From contig NC_003155.5 in the NCBI RefSeq assembly GCF_000009765.2, positions 8,928,001-8,992,000 of the forward strand: 64,000 nt of DNA. Direction: 5' to 3'. Each line of letters starts with the position of its first letter. Position 1 is the first letter of the stretch. Shown in pieces: positions 26,064-34,071 of this stretch. The notes below the pieces were generated by a model. The model was not told the DNA's origin. It saw only the letters and a list, made by a program, of their open reading frames with translations, and searched no databases. The position numbers were made by a program, and so were the translations under genes. The stretch is from Streptomyces avermitilis MA-4680 = NBRC 14893 (GTDB lineage: Bacteria > Actinomycetota > Actinomycetes > Streptomycetales > Streptomycetaceae).

Positions 26064-26079
26064 CTTACTGGAAAGTAAG
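26064..26079. promoter_or_regulatory. Inverted repeat, likely TetR operator
   Basis: CTTACT and AGTAAG separated by GGAA form a perfect 16-bp dyad in the gap between the divergent propeller and TetR genes. The dyad size and position fit an autoregulatory TetR operator. Confidence 0.6.
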
Positions 26080-26181
26080 GAGGGGGTGGCTCTCTCCACA
26101 AGACTCCGGGCACGACAAAATCGAGCGACAGGCGAACACATCGGCGAGCGAACGAATGGCCGAACGGGTGTGGGAGGACGT

Positions 26182-26841
26182 GTGACGGGCAGGCTCAGGC
26201 AGCCGACCGGCCGCTACGGGGGCAAGTCCGCGGAGGAGCGGCAGGCCGAACGGCGTGGGCGGTTCCTGGACGCGGCCCTCCAGCTCTTCGGCGACACGCC
26301 GGGCTTCCGCGCCACCACGGTCGCCGCGCTCAGCGAGGCGGCGGGCCTGTCCACCCGCCAGTTCTACGAGGAGTTCCGCACCCTCGAGGACGTGCTGGCC
26401 GCCCTGCACCTCCAGGTCAACGACTGGGCCGAGACCGCCGCCCTCGCCGCTCTCGCCGACGCCCGGCACCTGCCGCTCGCCGAGCGTGCCGACGCGATCT
26501 TCCGCGCGTACGCGGCGAACGTCACCGCGGACCCGCGCCGGATCCGCATCACCTTCGTCGAAATCATCGGCGTCAGCCCGCGGCTGGAGGAGCAGCGGCT
26601 GCAACGCCGGTCCCGCTGGGTGGACCTCATCTGTGCCGAGGCCGCCGCCGCGGCCGCGTGCGGTGAGGCGGCACCCCGCGACTACCGGCTGGCGGCCGCC
26701 GCCTTCATCGGCAGCGTCAACGGCCTCCTGCACGACTGGCGCGCCGGCTGGGTGGACGCGACCCTCGACGAGGTCGTCGACGAACTCGTCCGCCAGCTGC
26801 TGGGGATCCTGCGCCCGGCCGGGTGGCAGCCGGACGCCTGA
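26182..26841 (+). CDS. TetR family transcriptional regulator
   Basis: GTG 26182 is preceded by GGGAGG and starts TGRLRQPTGRYGGKS; the longer frame to 26059 crosses the operator-like dyad and is rejected. 219 aa. The N-terminal TetR HTH is about residues 20-65 (ATTVAALSEAAGLSTRQFYEEF), followed by an all-helical ligand domain. It is divergent from the secreted propeller gene, which is the obvious candidate target. Confidence 0.88.
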   Translation: MTGRLRQPTGRYGGKSAEERQAERRGRFLDAALQLFGDTPGFRATTVAALSEAAGLSTRQFYEEFRTLEDVLAALHLQVNDWAETAALAALADARHLPLAERADAIFRAYAANVTADPRRIRITFVEIIGVSPRLEEQRLQRRSRWVDLICAEAAAAAACGEAAPRDYRLAAAAFIGSVNGLLHDWRAGWVDATLDEVVDELVRQLLGILRPAGWQPDA

Positions 26842-26886
26842 CCCGTCTTTCCGGCTCTCCGGCACGATCCGCCGGACGGACATGTC

Positions 26887-27189
26887 CTAGTGAGCTGGTT
26901 CGGAGATGCGTGAGCAGTAACGGCAGATCCGGTCGAGGATCTGGTCGGCGGTCTTGGTCCACTTGAACGGCCGGGCCTCCTCGTTCCAGACCTTGATCCA
27001 TTCCTCAAGCGCGGCCTTGAGGCTGTCCAGCGAGCAGAACACTCCGCGCTCCAGGCAGCGCCGCTCTAATTCGGCGAACCACCGCTCGACCTGACTGATC
27101 CACGACGAGTACGTGGGGGTGAAATGCAGGCGGAACCGGGGATGCGCGAGCAGCCACTTGTGCACCACCGGTGCCTTGTGGGCGGAGAG
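26887..27189 (-). pseudogene. IS630 transposase, C-terminal part
   Basis: Residues after the break read LSAHKAPVVHKWLLAHPRF and continue TPTYSSWISQVERWFAELER to ISEPAH, the C-terminal half of the IS630 DDE domain with its last acidic region. The TAG stop is formed by the terminal CTAG. It is cut off from its start by the IS110 insertion at about 27190. Confidence 0.9.
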
Positions 27190-27206
27190 GAAGCCCCTAT
27201 GTTTCG

Positions 27207-28307
27207 TCAAGCCGCAGAGGGGACCTGGTTGGTGGCTCGGGGCTGGATGTGTCGGTAGAGCTCGCGGGCGACGTACCGCTTGAGGCATCGGATGATCTCG
27301 CGCTTGGACATGCCCTCGGCGGTGCGTCGCCGCAGGTAGGCCTGGGTGCGTTCGTCCCAGCGTATGCGGGTCTGCACGATGCGGTAGAGGGCGGCGTTGG
27401 CCTGGCGGTGGCCACCGCGGTTCAGGCGCCGCCGTTGTGTCTTGCCGGAGGACTGCTCGACCGGGCTGACACCGCACAACGCGGCGAAGGAGGCTTCATC
27501 GACGAGCCTGTCGGGGTTGTCACCTGCGGCAATGAGGAGGACCGCGGCGCTGTCGGGTCCAACGCCGACGAGGTCCAGCATCTGGGGCCGGCAGGCACGA
27601 ACGGCCCTGGTGGTGCGGCGGGTGAGCTCTTTGACCTCGTCGGACAGGTGCTGGACACGGCGGGCGAGCAGGCGCATCGTGAAGACGGCCTCGCCCCGGT
27701 AATCCGCGTCGAGGGCCGCGCAGGTGGCGACCAGCGCAGGGTTGCTCAGGCGGGTGAGGAGTTCGCGCAGATCCGGGTCGATGGACATGAGGACAGCCTT
27801 GAGCTGGTTCAGCGCCTGGGTGCGGGCCTTGACCGCCGATTCCTTGGCCAGCCGCAGGACCCGCATGTCCTCTACGGGCCCGTCCGCGCTCTTCGGCACG
27901 GTGGTGGCCCGTCCGGACAGCACCGCACGAGCGGCCGCGTCCGCGTCGATGGCATCGGTCTTGCCGCGCTTGCGCCGGGTGGCACGGTCGGGCTGGTTGA
28001 CCTCGATGACGTCGATGCTTTGCCCACGCAGCATCTTGGTCAGTGCGGCTCCGAAGGAGCCGGTGCATTCGACACCGGCCCGGCGCAGGACACCGAACGA
28101 CCTTGCCCAGGTGAGCAGTTGGCGATAGCCGATGGCGGTTGCCGGGAACTCCTGCTGAGCGAGCGAGGCACCCAGGGTCGTGATGACCGCAGCAACATGG
28201 ACATCCTTGTGGGTGTCCACCCCCAGGATCACGTCCTCGGCCTCCTTGGCCGGGGCGGGGACCCGCTGCGCGGGCAGCGTCGGCTGGGGCATGCTGGTGA
28301 CGGTCAC
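27207..28307 (-). CDS. IS110-family DEDD recombinase (transposase)
   Basis: GTG 28307 with AAGGAG 4 nt upstream; an in-frame ATG at 28340 has no such site. 366 aa. RuvC-like DEDD domain: Asp in LGVDTHKD, Glu in GVECTGSFGAAL, Asp pair in KTDAIDADAAARAV. C-terminal transposase_20 domain carries the catalytic Ser region LCGVSPVEQSSGKTQRRR. IS110 recombinases are guided by a bridge RNA encoded in the element. The gene appears intact, so the copy may be active. Confidence 0.93.
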   Translation of the reverse strand: MTVTSMPQPTLPAQRVPAPAKEAEDVILGVDTHKDVHVAAVITTLGASLAQQEFPATAIGYRQLLTWARSFGVLRRAGVECTGSFGAALTKMLRGQSIDVIEVNQPDRATRRKRGKTDAIDADAAARAVLSGRATTVPKSADGPVEDMRVLRLAKESAVKARTQALNQLKAVLMSIDPDLRELLTRLSNPALVATCAALDADYRGEAVFTMRLLARRVQHLSDEVKELTRRTTRAVRACRPQMLDLVGVGPDSAAVLLIAAGDNPDRLVDEASFAALCGVSPVEQSSGKTQRRRLNRGGHRQANAALYRIVQTRIRWDERTQAYLRRRTAEGMSKREIIRCLKRYVARELYRHIQPRATNQVPSAA

Positions 28308-28530
28308 GAGGCTCCTTGGACTGGGTCTGGTGGCTGACACCGGTCCGGTGGGCGGTCAGAACTGTGACGGTGCTTTGTGCAGCAAAGCCCCTATCGGGAC
28401 ACGTTCACCGGGCCGGCGGCAGTACGCACCGCAGGAGGCCGGGGCCGACAGTTCCACTCCAAGGCAGCTGTGGCCAGTTGTCGCACGGGTCAGGCTCCGG
28501 CCCCCCCTGCGGCACACCATGATCCTCACA
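28308..28530 (-). ncRNA. Candidate bridge RNA region of the IS110 element
   Basis: The 223 bp upstream of the recombinase within the element hold no supportable gene. In IS110-group elements the bridge RNA that specifies target and donor is encoded in this position. I infer an RNA here from position and size; the two binding loops were not resolved by eye. Confidence 0.5.
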
Positions 28531-29313
28531 GTTGTCGCAGATCACGTGGACCCCCAGGCCGGGCTCGGTCTGGCGGTCGATCTCGTCGAGGAAGTCCCGG
28601 AAGTCCACGGCCCGGTGCTGCGCGGACAGCTTCGTGATCACCCTGCCCGTCGCGGTGTTCAGGGCGGCGAACAGATCGACCGTGCCATGCCGGACGTAGT
28701 CGAAGCTGCGCCGCTCGGGCACTCCGGGCAGCATCGGCAGCACCGGTGCCGTCCGTTCCAGAGCCTGGATCTGCGGCTTCTCGTCCACCGCGAACACCGC
28801 AGCGTTGGCCGGCGGGGCGAGGTAGAGGCCGACGACATCACGGATCTTGTCGGTCAGAAGCGGGTCCGGAGAGATCTTGAAGGTCTCGGTCCGCCATGGC
28901 TGCAAGCCGAAGGCGTGCCAGATCCGCAGCACGCTCGCCGGGGAGATCCCCACGGCCCTGGCCAGCTCCCGCTTCGACCAGTGCGTCGCGCCCTCGGGGG
29001 TCTCCTCCAGCGTGCGCACCACCACCTCCTCCACCTGGGCATCGGTGATGGTGCGCGGCACCCCCGGGCGCGGCTCGTCGGCCAGCCCGTCCAACCGGTC
29101 GCGCAGGAATCTCGCCCGCCACTTGGTCACCGTGCCCCGGTTGACGCCCATCCGCGCGGCCACCGCGGTGTTACTGCCGCCGTCCGCGCAGGCCAGCACA
29201 ATCCGTGCCCGTAACGCCAGGCCCTGAGCAGTCGTCCGGCGCCGGGCCCATCCCTGCAACATCCGCCGCTCGGCATCGGATAACACCAGCGGCGCAAGCC
29301 TGCTGTCGCCCAT
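28531..29313 (-). pseudogene. IS630 transposase, N-terminal part
   Basis: ATG 29313 starts GDSRLAPLVLSDAERRML. HTH regions are about 20-120 (AARMGVNRGTVTKWRARFL). The first part of the DDE domain follows, including AVFAVDEKPQIQALER and the second acidic VHVICDN, where the IS110 insertion interrupts the gene. Translation would run on into the inserted element. Confidence 0.9.
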
Positions 29314-29400
29314 CCCCACAGCAGACCGCAAACCACCAGCCCCGTCACCGCCCAAGCCCCGATCCGAAACGGAACACGACTCAAGTGGCGACGGCAGAAC

Positions 29401-29901
29401 TCAAAACCAGCTCACTAGGCGACGCCGGCCAGGAGGCGGGGCGACGTCGCGGTGCTGCTGGATGGGGGTGAGTGACCTGCGGGGGCGTGGCATGGGGCCG
29501 TTAAGGTCGCGGTCCATGCGGACGATGCGGTCCTGACGCACGGTGAGCGGGGTATGTCGGGCGGCTTCGCGTCGCTCGCGCAGGCGCCGGTCGTGGTCGG
29601 CGACCACGGCGGCCCAGTCGCTGCCGAGGCGGTCGGCCAGCTGGTGGCGTAGCGCGGTGCGCTGCCGAGGGGGGGTGGCAGCCCAGATCCCCTCGGTCGT
29701 CAGCTGGGGGTTCGCGAGGGCCCACTTGAGGCATGCGGTCGCGATGGGGCAGGCCTGGCAGGCGGCCTTTGCCTGTTCGGCGCGTGCTGTGTCGGAGTCG
29801 CCGATGTCGTGGGCGAAGAGCTGTGGGGTGGCGCGGCAGGCTGTGGGGGTGGGGGAGCAGGGGAAGGGGATGCGGGAGTCGGTCTCGGTGGATCGCCTCA
29901 T
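29401..29901 (-). CDS. WhiB-like (Wbl) iron-sulfur regulator, C-terminus altered by IS630
   Basis: ATG 29901, GGGAGAG upstream; 166 aa. Four Wbl cysteines are visible: one in TACRATPQLF and three in CQACPIATAC (C-x2-C-x5-C). The usual GVWGG turn is GIWAAT here. A basic tail (RTALRHQLADRL, RRLRERREA) follows. The last residues LVSWF and the stop lie in the IS630 terminal repeat, so the native C-terminus has been replaced. Wbl proteins bind sigma factors and DNA through a [4Fe-4S] cluster; Wbl genes are common on Streptomyces conjugative elements. Confidence 0.85.
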   Translation of the reverse strand: MRRSTETDSRIPFPCSPTPTACRATPQLFAHDIGDSDTARAEQAKAACQACPIATACLKWALANPQLTTEGIWAATPPRQRTALRHQLADRLGSDWAAVVADHDRRLRERREAARHTPLTVRQDRIVRMDRDLNGPMPRPRRSLTPIQQHRDVAPPPGRRRLVSWF

Positions 29902-29904
29902 GGC

Positions 29905-30233
29905 AGGGCTCTCCCGAAGGGTGTGGGTGGGGTGATCAGGGCGCTGGCAGGCGTGGTCGTCGTAGTCCTTGCCGTGCTTGGGCTGCGCGTCGGAGGCGAA
30001 CCTGCCGAGGCGCGCCTGGGTGGGGTTCGCGGTGATCCAGCCCTCGGCGCAGGATGGACGGGCTCGCCGTGGTGGGAGCGCATCGGGGTGGGCTGTTCGC
30101 ACAGCGCGCACGGCAGATCTTGCCAGCGGTCGAAATGCCGGGCGTCCCGCCAGTCCAGGAGGCCGCCCGGGGCCGGGATGAGGCCCGGCTCCCATAGCGG
30201 CGCCCTGTTGCGGCGCCGGGCGGGCGCGCTCAT
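29905..30233 (-). pseudogene. Frameshifted small CxxC protein gene
   Basis: ATG 30233 overlaps the GGDEF stop (ATGA) and encodes a protein with DLPCALCEQPTPMRSHHGE. Just after GEPVHP the natural continuation, CAEGWITANPTQARLGRFAS, is found in a neighbouring frame (around 30045). So one base is missing or added and the zinc-binding protein is broken. The second frame is the one that runs into the Wbl gene. A sequencing error is possible. Confidence 0.6.
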
Positions 30234-30910
30234 CCGACGGTCAGGTGGGTGCCGGGGCGGCCCGGGCGGCGTCCGTGGACCGTGGGTGTGTAGGCGTCCT
30301 GGCGGGTCGCCACGTAGCCGGACGGCTTCTCACGGGTCTTGACGCGGTACATGGCCATATCCGCGCCGCGCAGGAGGCGGGAGGCACTGGCCGTGTCGGG
30401 CAGGTCGACGGCGCGGGCGGCGCCGATGGACACGGCCGGGCGCAGGGTCTGCCCGTCATGGTCGACGGGCTGAGCCAGCAGCTCGCGCAGCACCGCGATT
30501 TCCCGGACTGTCGCAGCGGGTGGCAGGAACAGGGCCGCTGCGAATTCGTCGCCTCCGAGCCGTGCGGCGAGTCCGCCGCGGACGGCTGCCCATGCCCCGA
30601 TGCGGTGTCCGATGGCCGCGATGAGGGTGTCGCCGGCGGCGTGCCCGAGGGTGTCGTTGATGGACTTCAGGCCGTCGGCGTCGGCGACCAGGACGTGCAA
30701 GTGCTCGCGGTGGGTGCGGGCGAGGCGTGCGGTGCGGTCCATGAGGACGTCGCGGCCGGGCAGTCCCGTCAGCGGGTCCTTTCGGGCAGCGTCCAGTTGG
30801 CGGCGCACGCGCACGTCGTCGGCGAGCAGCGCGGCCAGCGCGAGCGGCACGGTGGCTGCGACGATCAATGTGCGGGACCGCTGACGTAATGCGGTGGTGG
30901 CAGGCATCAT
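30230..30910 (-). CDS. GGDEF domain protein (putative diguanylate cyclase)
   Basis: ATG 30910 (ATG ATG, AGGAG upstream); 226 aa. One N-terminal membrane helix (TLIVAATVPLALAALLADDV) is followed by a GGDEF domain (about 45-205). Catalytic motif ARLGGDEFAAA is intact and the substrate-binding VADADGLKSINDTLGH is present. An RxxD inhibitory site before GGDEF is absent. It is expected to make cyclic di-GMP at the membrane. It is the gene after a PycTM-like membrane protein in the same direction. Confidence 0.88.
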   Translation of the reverse strand: MMPATTALRQRSRTLIVAATVPLALAALLADDVRVRRQLDAARKDPLTGLPGRDVLMDRTARLARTHREHLHVLVADADGLKSINDTLGHAAGDTLIAAIGHRIGAWAAVRGGLAARLGGDEFAAALFLPPAATVREIAVLRELLAQPVDHDGQTLRPAVSIGAARAVDLPDTASASRLLRGADMAMYRVKTREKPSGYVATRQDAYTPTVHGRRPGRPGTHLTVG

Positions 30911-31330
30911 GGTTCTCCTGTTCTCGCCCCTCGGGGCGGAATCGAGAGAGGCGCACCCCGAGCTGTGCAGGCCGTGGGGTGCGCCTCTTGCTGTGATCAT
31001 TCGTGTCCGGTCGGGCCTTGTGGTCGGGCATGCTGGGTGGTGCTTCCGTCTCGTGACGGGGATAGGAAGTACCCGGGTCGGCCGACTGCGCCCTAGCCGA
31101 TGCTGCGGCCGTCCTGGGACCCACCCGGCGCGGAGGGGATCACGCCGCCAGGTCGTGGCGCTCCTGCACGTGGCGGGCATCGGAGAGGCGGGCGGCCCCG
31201 AAACAGCCACCCCTGCTCCTTCGTCCGCATGAGCGACACCAAAGTCACGGGCATCGATCATGCGGAACCCTCCGAAGCGGCTCCCCGAGTCAGCTTGAAA
31301 CGGCTCCCGCAGAAATGACACAGCCACGCG
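30911..31330. other. Intergenic stretch between PycTM-like and GGDEF genes
   Basis: About 420 bp. Apart from the hairpin at 30947-30988 I see no gene or site I can support; reading frames here are short or are N-terminal extensions of the GGDEF gene without a ribosome site. Confidence 0.4.
30947..30988 (-). terminator. Hairpin upstream of GGDEF gene
   Basis: 13-bp perfect arms AGAGGCGCACCCC and complement, 16-nt loop. It lies 36 bp before the GGDEF start and could end transcription from upstream genes. Confidence 0.7.
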
Positions 31331-31792
31331 TCACAGCGCGGCGCCAGCGGCGGCCACGGCGAGCAATGCCATGGCGGTGAGGCTGAGGTCGACCGCGCGG
31401 CGGAGGTGGCGGTACTTGCGGACCGCGAGGCTAGACAGCACGCGGACGCTGGAGGCGCGCCGGTCTCCTTCCATGCAGGCGCGGATCTCGTCTTCGTCGA
31501 GTCGCGCCCAGTAGGGGAAGGAAGCGCGGTCGTCGCCGCGGAGGCGGGGACGGACGACCAGGAGCAGGAGTGCGGCTGCGATGCCGAGGGTGAGGACTGC
31601 GAGTGCGCCGAACGTCTTGGTCGGCTGCGGCAGGTCCTTGTCGGCGACGGACGCGAGTCCGGCGAGCACGGCGCCGTTGAAGGCGAGGAGTAAGGAGGCC
31701 TTGCTGTCGGTGCGTCCGATCTCGCCTGCGACTGCGGCGCAGGCGGCGTCCAGATTCTTGTCGGTGAGCGAAGCCGGGACCACGGTGGTCAT
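31331..31792 (-). CDS. PycTM-like (Pycsar effector-type) membrane protein
   Basis: ATG 31792, AAGGAG upstream; 153 aa. It starts TTVVPASLTDKNLDAAC. The segment GRTDSKASLLLAFNGAVLAGL is the first membrane helix with the TDSKAS motif typical of PycTM-type effectors. The second helix is ALAVLTLGIAAALLLLVV and a third is at the C-terminus. In Pycsar defence, PycTM proteins disrupt the membrane when they bind cyclic pyrimidines. No PycC-type cyclase is adjacent; a GGDEF gene is. Function on the conjugative element is unproven. Confidence 0.75.
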   Translation of the reverse strand: MTTVVPASLTDKNLDAACAAVAGEIGRTDSKASLLLAFNGAVLAGLASVADKDLPQPTKTFGALAVLTLGIAAALLLLVVRPRLRGDDRASFPYWARLDEDEIRACMEGDRRASSVRVLSSLAVRKYRHLRRAVDLSLTAMALLAVAAAGAAL

Positions 31793-31808
31793 GGGCGGTC
31801 GTTCTCCT

Positions 31809-31890
31809 TTATGCGGCGGGTTGGCGGGCGGGTGCGGGGATGTAGCTGAGCGGGTCGGCGGGGGTGCCGTCGTGGCACTCAAGGCAGCTT
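31809..31890 (-). pseudogene. 3' remnant of a gene upstream of the PycTM-like gene
   Basis: A minus-strand frame ends CLECHDGTPADPLSYIPAPA and RQPAA, then TAA and the ribosome site of the next gene. Its upstream part changes to unrelated sequence near the inverted repeat at 31963. I infer the 3' end of a gene whose 5' part was displaced by insertion. Confidence 0.3.
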
Positions 31891-31962
31891 CCTAGGCTGC
31901 GCAAAGGTGTTGGCGGAGTGCACTTGTTCCGTAGCCGCGGTATTCCAGTGCCAAGTCGCCGC

Positions 31963-32646
31963 GTGTCGGCGTCCTCGTCGAAGTGCCCAACCGGGTACGG
32001 ATGAACGTGCTCAGGCGCCAAGCCGTGGGCATTCTGTGCGGGAGGTCTCGGAAGGGCTCGTGGTGCGATCCCGAGACAGGGATGATCACCTCATGATGCG
32101 AGGTGCCTTCGACGACGTCCCCGTGACCGCACTCTTCCCTCTCCTGGAGGCTGCGGATGTGGACTCCTTGAATCAGGCGGCTGGCACGGTCGATACGGCT
32201 CGTGCAGGTAGAGACACGGCGGATTGGGAGTGGGCCCTGGAACACGCAGGCTTCCCAGGCACACAGCTGGGGACTCCGGTCGTCCTTGGGCTGGATGTCA
32301 TCGAGCACGCCGAGGGAGGCGACCAGCTGGAATTTTTGCTCCAGGTGGTGTGGACCGACCTAGGTCGGCTCGCGGTCGACACGGCGGTGAACGTGGCCTG
32401 CTGGTGCGAGACCGATCACGCCACCCATGACATCGACGCCCTGAGGCTCGTGGTTGGCGAGGAGACCTCGTTGCCCGAAGCATTCCGTGCCGGCGCTGAA
32501 CGTCTGACCGGCTGGCTGGCCGATCCTCACGACGCCGACCACTGGCGTGCCAAAGCGGGATTGCCTCCCCGGTGGGTCCCCTGAGGGTCCGGCGCCGAGC
32601 ACGTTCGTCTGTACCGGACTGGGTACGTTCACGTGCACGCCGACAC
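31963..32646. mobile_element. Cassette flanked by imperfect inverted repeats
   Basis: 57 bp at 31963-32019 (starts GTGTCGGCGT, contains GAACGTGCTC, ends GGCGCC) recur as an imperfect inverted copy at 32591-32646. By eye about three quarters of positions match. The repeats enclose one plus-strand gene (32093-32584), in a region where the surrounding genes run minus. This suggests a small inserted unit, with no transposase of its own. Confidence 0.45.
32093..32584 (+). CDS. Hypothetical protein inside inverted-repeat cassette
   Basis: ATG 32093 (a second ATG at 32096); 163 aa, acidic, soluble. It begins MMRGAFDDVPVTALFPLLEA and ends AKAGLPPRWVP. A strand-rich centre (LQVVWTDLGRLAVDTAVNVA) is flanked by helices. 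I do not recognise the family. It is the only plus-strand gene among minus-strand conjugative genes on either side. Confidence 0.6.
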   Translation: MMRGAFDDVPVTALFPLLEAADVDSLNQAAGTVDTARAGRDTADWEWALEHAGFPGTQLGTPVVLGLDVIEHAEGGDQLEFLLQVVWTDLGRLAVDTAVNVACWCETDHATHDIDALRLVVGEETSLPEAFRAGAERLTGWLADPHDADHWRAKAGLPPRWVP

Positions 32647-32856
32647 CGCGGAAGCCGCGTGGGCCATCGCCTGTCCTCGGACAAGCAGGGCAAGGAACGG
32701 GCTGGCTGCGTTCCTTGCAAGGCAAGATCGGTCGTGTGATACGCGATCCTCGTGACGATGCCGAGTTGCTGGCCCTGGTTCGCCGCTATGTCACGCCCGA
32801 GCGGCGTTATCTAAAGCTCGGCGGCGGCTTGCTGCGCATGCAAAGTCGAGGGCGGG

Positions 32857-33402
32857 CTACAGTCCGCGGGCGTCGGCGAGGCTCGCGGCCTGTTCGAGCA
32901 TGCGCATCGGGACACGGCCGGTGCCCCAGGCGTCGTTGAAGCCGGGCACCGAGTCGACGTCGTCGCCGAACTGGCGGCGGATCGCGTCCAAGAGCACGGT
33001 GGCGGCGTCGGCTTCCAGGTGGCGGTCGCCGCCGGCTTCGATGCGGATGGCTCCGAGCATGCAGCGGGCGCCGTCGGCGTCGACCAGGGCGTCCTTGCAC
33101 CAACCGCCGCTGACGAGTCGCTGGTGGGCGCGCTGCAGGAGGGCCGCGACCGGTGTCGGGTACAGGTCGGGCAGCGGGGCGGGTCCTGTGTTGAGGGGGC
33201 CGGTGACAACGTCGGTCAGGTCGATGGGCTTGGTCTCGATGTGGGCGGTGTTGACCTCATACGCGATGGCCGCTTCGTCGAGGCGTGCCGTCATCGCTGC
33301 GTTGACGAGAGTGAGGCGTTCCTCGAGGGACAGCGGTGGGGCGGCTGAAGGCGCCGCGGTGGTCGGATCAGGGCGGCCGAGGGAAGGCAGGCGGGTGGAC
33401 AT
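32857..33402 (-). CDS. DUF6197-like protein
   Basis: ATG 33402; 181 aa. The middle segment WCKDALVDADGARCMLGAIR followed by a run to VDSVPGFNDAWGTGRV is the pattern of DUF6197 proteins, which are frequent on actinomycete mobile elements. No catalytic role is known. It ends LEQAASLADARGL. Confidence 0.75.
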   Translation of the reverse strand: MSTRLPSLGRPDPTTAAPSAAPPLSLEERLTLVNAAMTARLDEAAIAYEVNTAHIETKPIDLTDVVTGPLNTGPAPLPDLYPTPVAALLQRAHQRLVSGGWCKDALVDADGARCMLGAIRIEAGGDRHLEADAATVLLDAIRRQFGDDVDSVPGFNDAWGTGRVPMRMLEQAASLADARGL

Positions 33403-33571
33403 CGGCGCTCCGTACGCTCGCAGGCGCTGCCGTCATTCGGGCAGCGCCTGCGGGGTGTGGTGGTGGGGATGGGCGGGCCGTGGGCGTCAACGTGGTTGGC
33501 GCGCGGGGCTGTTGCCCGCCTGTAGCGAGGGCGGGCAGCCTGTAGGCAGGGCGGCCAAGGGGAGGCGCGGC

Positions 33572-33736
33572 GTGAAATTCGTGTTCGTGTGCGGCTGGTG
33601 CAGCGAGGAATGCGTGGTGTTCTGTCGGCGGGCTGGATTTTGGGGGAACCAGTTCGAAGATCCTGAAGAGTTCGACTGCTGGTCCTGCGGGGGGACGAGC
33701 ACGACGCCGTACAGCCCCTGGACTCCGGCTGATTGA
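33572..33736 (+). CDS. Small zinc-ribbon-like protein (54 aa)
   Basis: GTG 33572 with GGGAGG 6 nt upstream. The sequence KFVFVCGWCSEECVVFCRR with a later DCWSCGG gives two CxxC knuckles, a probable zinc ribbon. It runs opposite to most neighbours, divergent from the DUF6197-like gene. Role unknown; small zinc proteins are common on these elements. Confidence 0.6.
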   Translation: MKFVFVCGWCSEECVVFCRRAGFWGNQFEDPEEFDCWSCGGTSTTPYSPWTPAD

Positions 33737-33787
33737 GGTCACCGACAGCAGCTGGTGCCGCGTCTTTTCTTCGCCGGGGGTCCTGGT

Positions 33788-33976
33788 CTACAGGCTGGAG
33801 ATGAGTCCGGCGAGTGAGGTGAGCGCGCTGTTGATGAGGGGCGCCAGGCCGGTCGCGGCGAGGGTGAAGCCGAGCAGGGTGCAGGCGAGCATGGATCCGA
33901 ACCTCACGTAGCCGCCCTTCATCAGGACGGCCACGATGACGGCCAGCAGCACGGCGGCGGACACGGAAAAGGCCAC
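33788..33976 (-). CDS. SpdA-like small membrane protein
   Basis: A 62-aa protein, almost entirely hydrophobic: AVLLAVIVAVLMKGGYVRFG, then a second helix ACTLLGFTLAATGL and a third hydrophobic segment. Such proteins lie next to traB on Streptomyces conjugative elements and are thought to help intramycelial spread. It lies downstream of traB on the same strand. Confidence 0.7.
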   Translation of the reverse strand: MAFSVSAAVLLAVIVAVLMKGGYVRFGSMLACTLLGFTLAATGLAPLINSALTSLAGLISSL

Positions 33977-34071
33977 GATCGGTCTCCTTGGTGGGTTGGT
34001 CCGGCCGGGGCGTCCAGCCGTCAGCTGTGCGAACGGGGCCCGGGCCAGGGGCGCGGGCCGCTCTACGTGCG

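Larger units (their letters stand above)
27190..28530 (-). mobile_element. IS110-family element inserted in IS630
   Basis: The limits come from rejoining the interrupted IS630 frame: VHVICDN on one side and LSAHKAPVV on the other. This gives about 1341 bp with no obvious terminal inverted repeat, as expected for IS110. There are only about 17 bp after the recombinase gene and about 223 bp before it, matching the long left end/short right end of the IS110 group. Ends are uncertain by a few bases. Confidence 0.88.
26887..29418 (-). mobile_element. IS630-family element interrupted by an IS110-family insertion
   Basis: Terminal inverted repeats CTAGTGAGCTGGTT are perfect at 26887 and in complement at 29418. 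Each end lies in CTAG, consistent with IS630 insertion at TA. Total 2532 bp; subtracting the inner IS110 (about 1341 bp) leaves about 1191 bp, a normal IS630 size. The transposase gene (minus strand) is split into two parts. The element separates chromosomal-type genes on the left from the conjugative region on the right. Confidence 0.92.

Noticed and set aside
32736..32939. Short plus-strand frame beginning VIRDPRDDAELLALVRRY
   Set aside because: Looks protein-like for about 30 residues but then overlaps the DUF6197-like gene antisense. Possibly a gene fragment; too weak to list.
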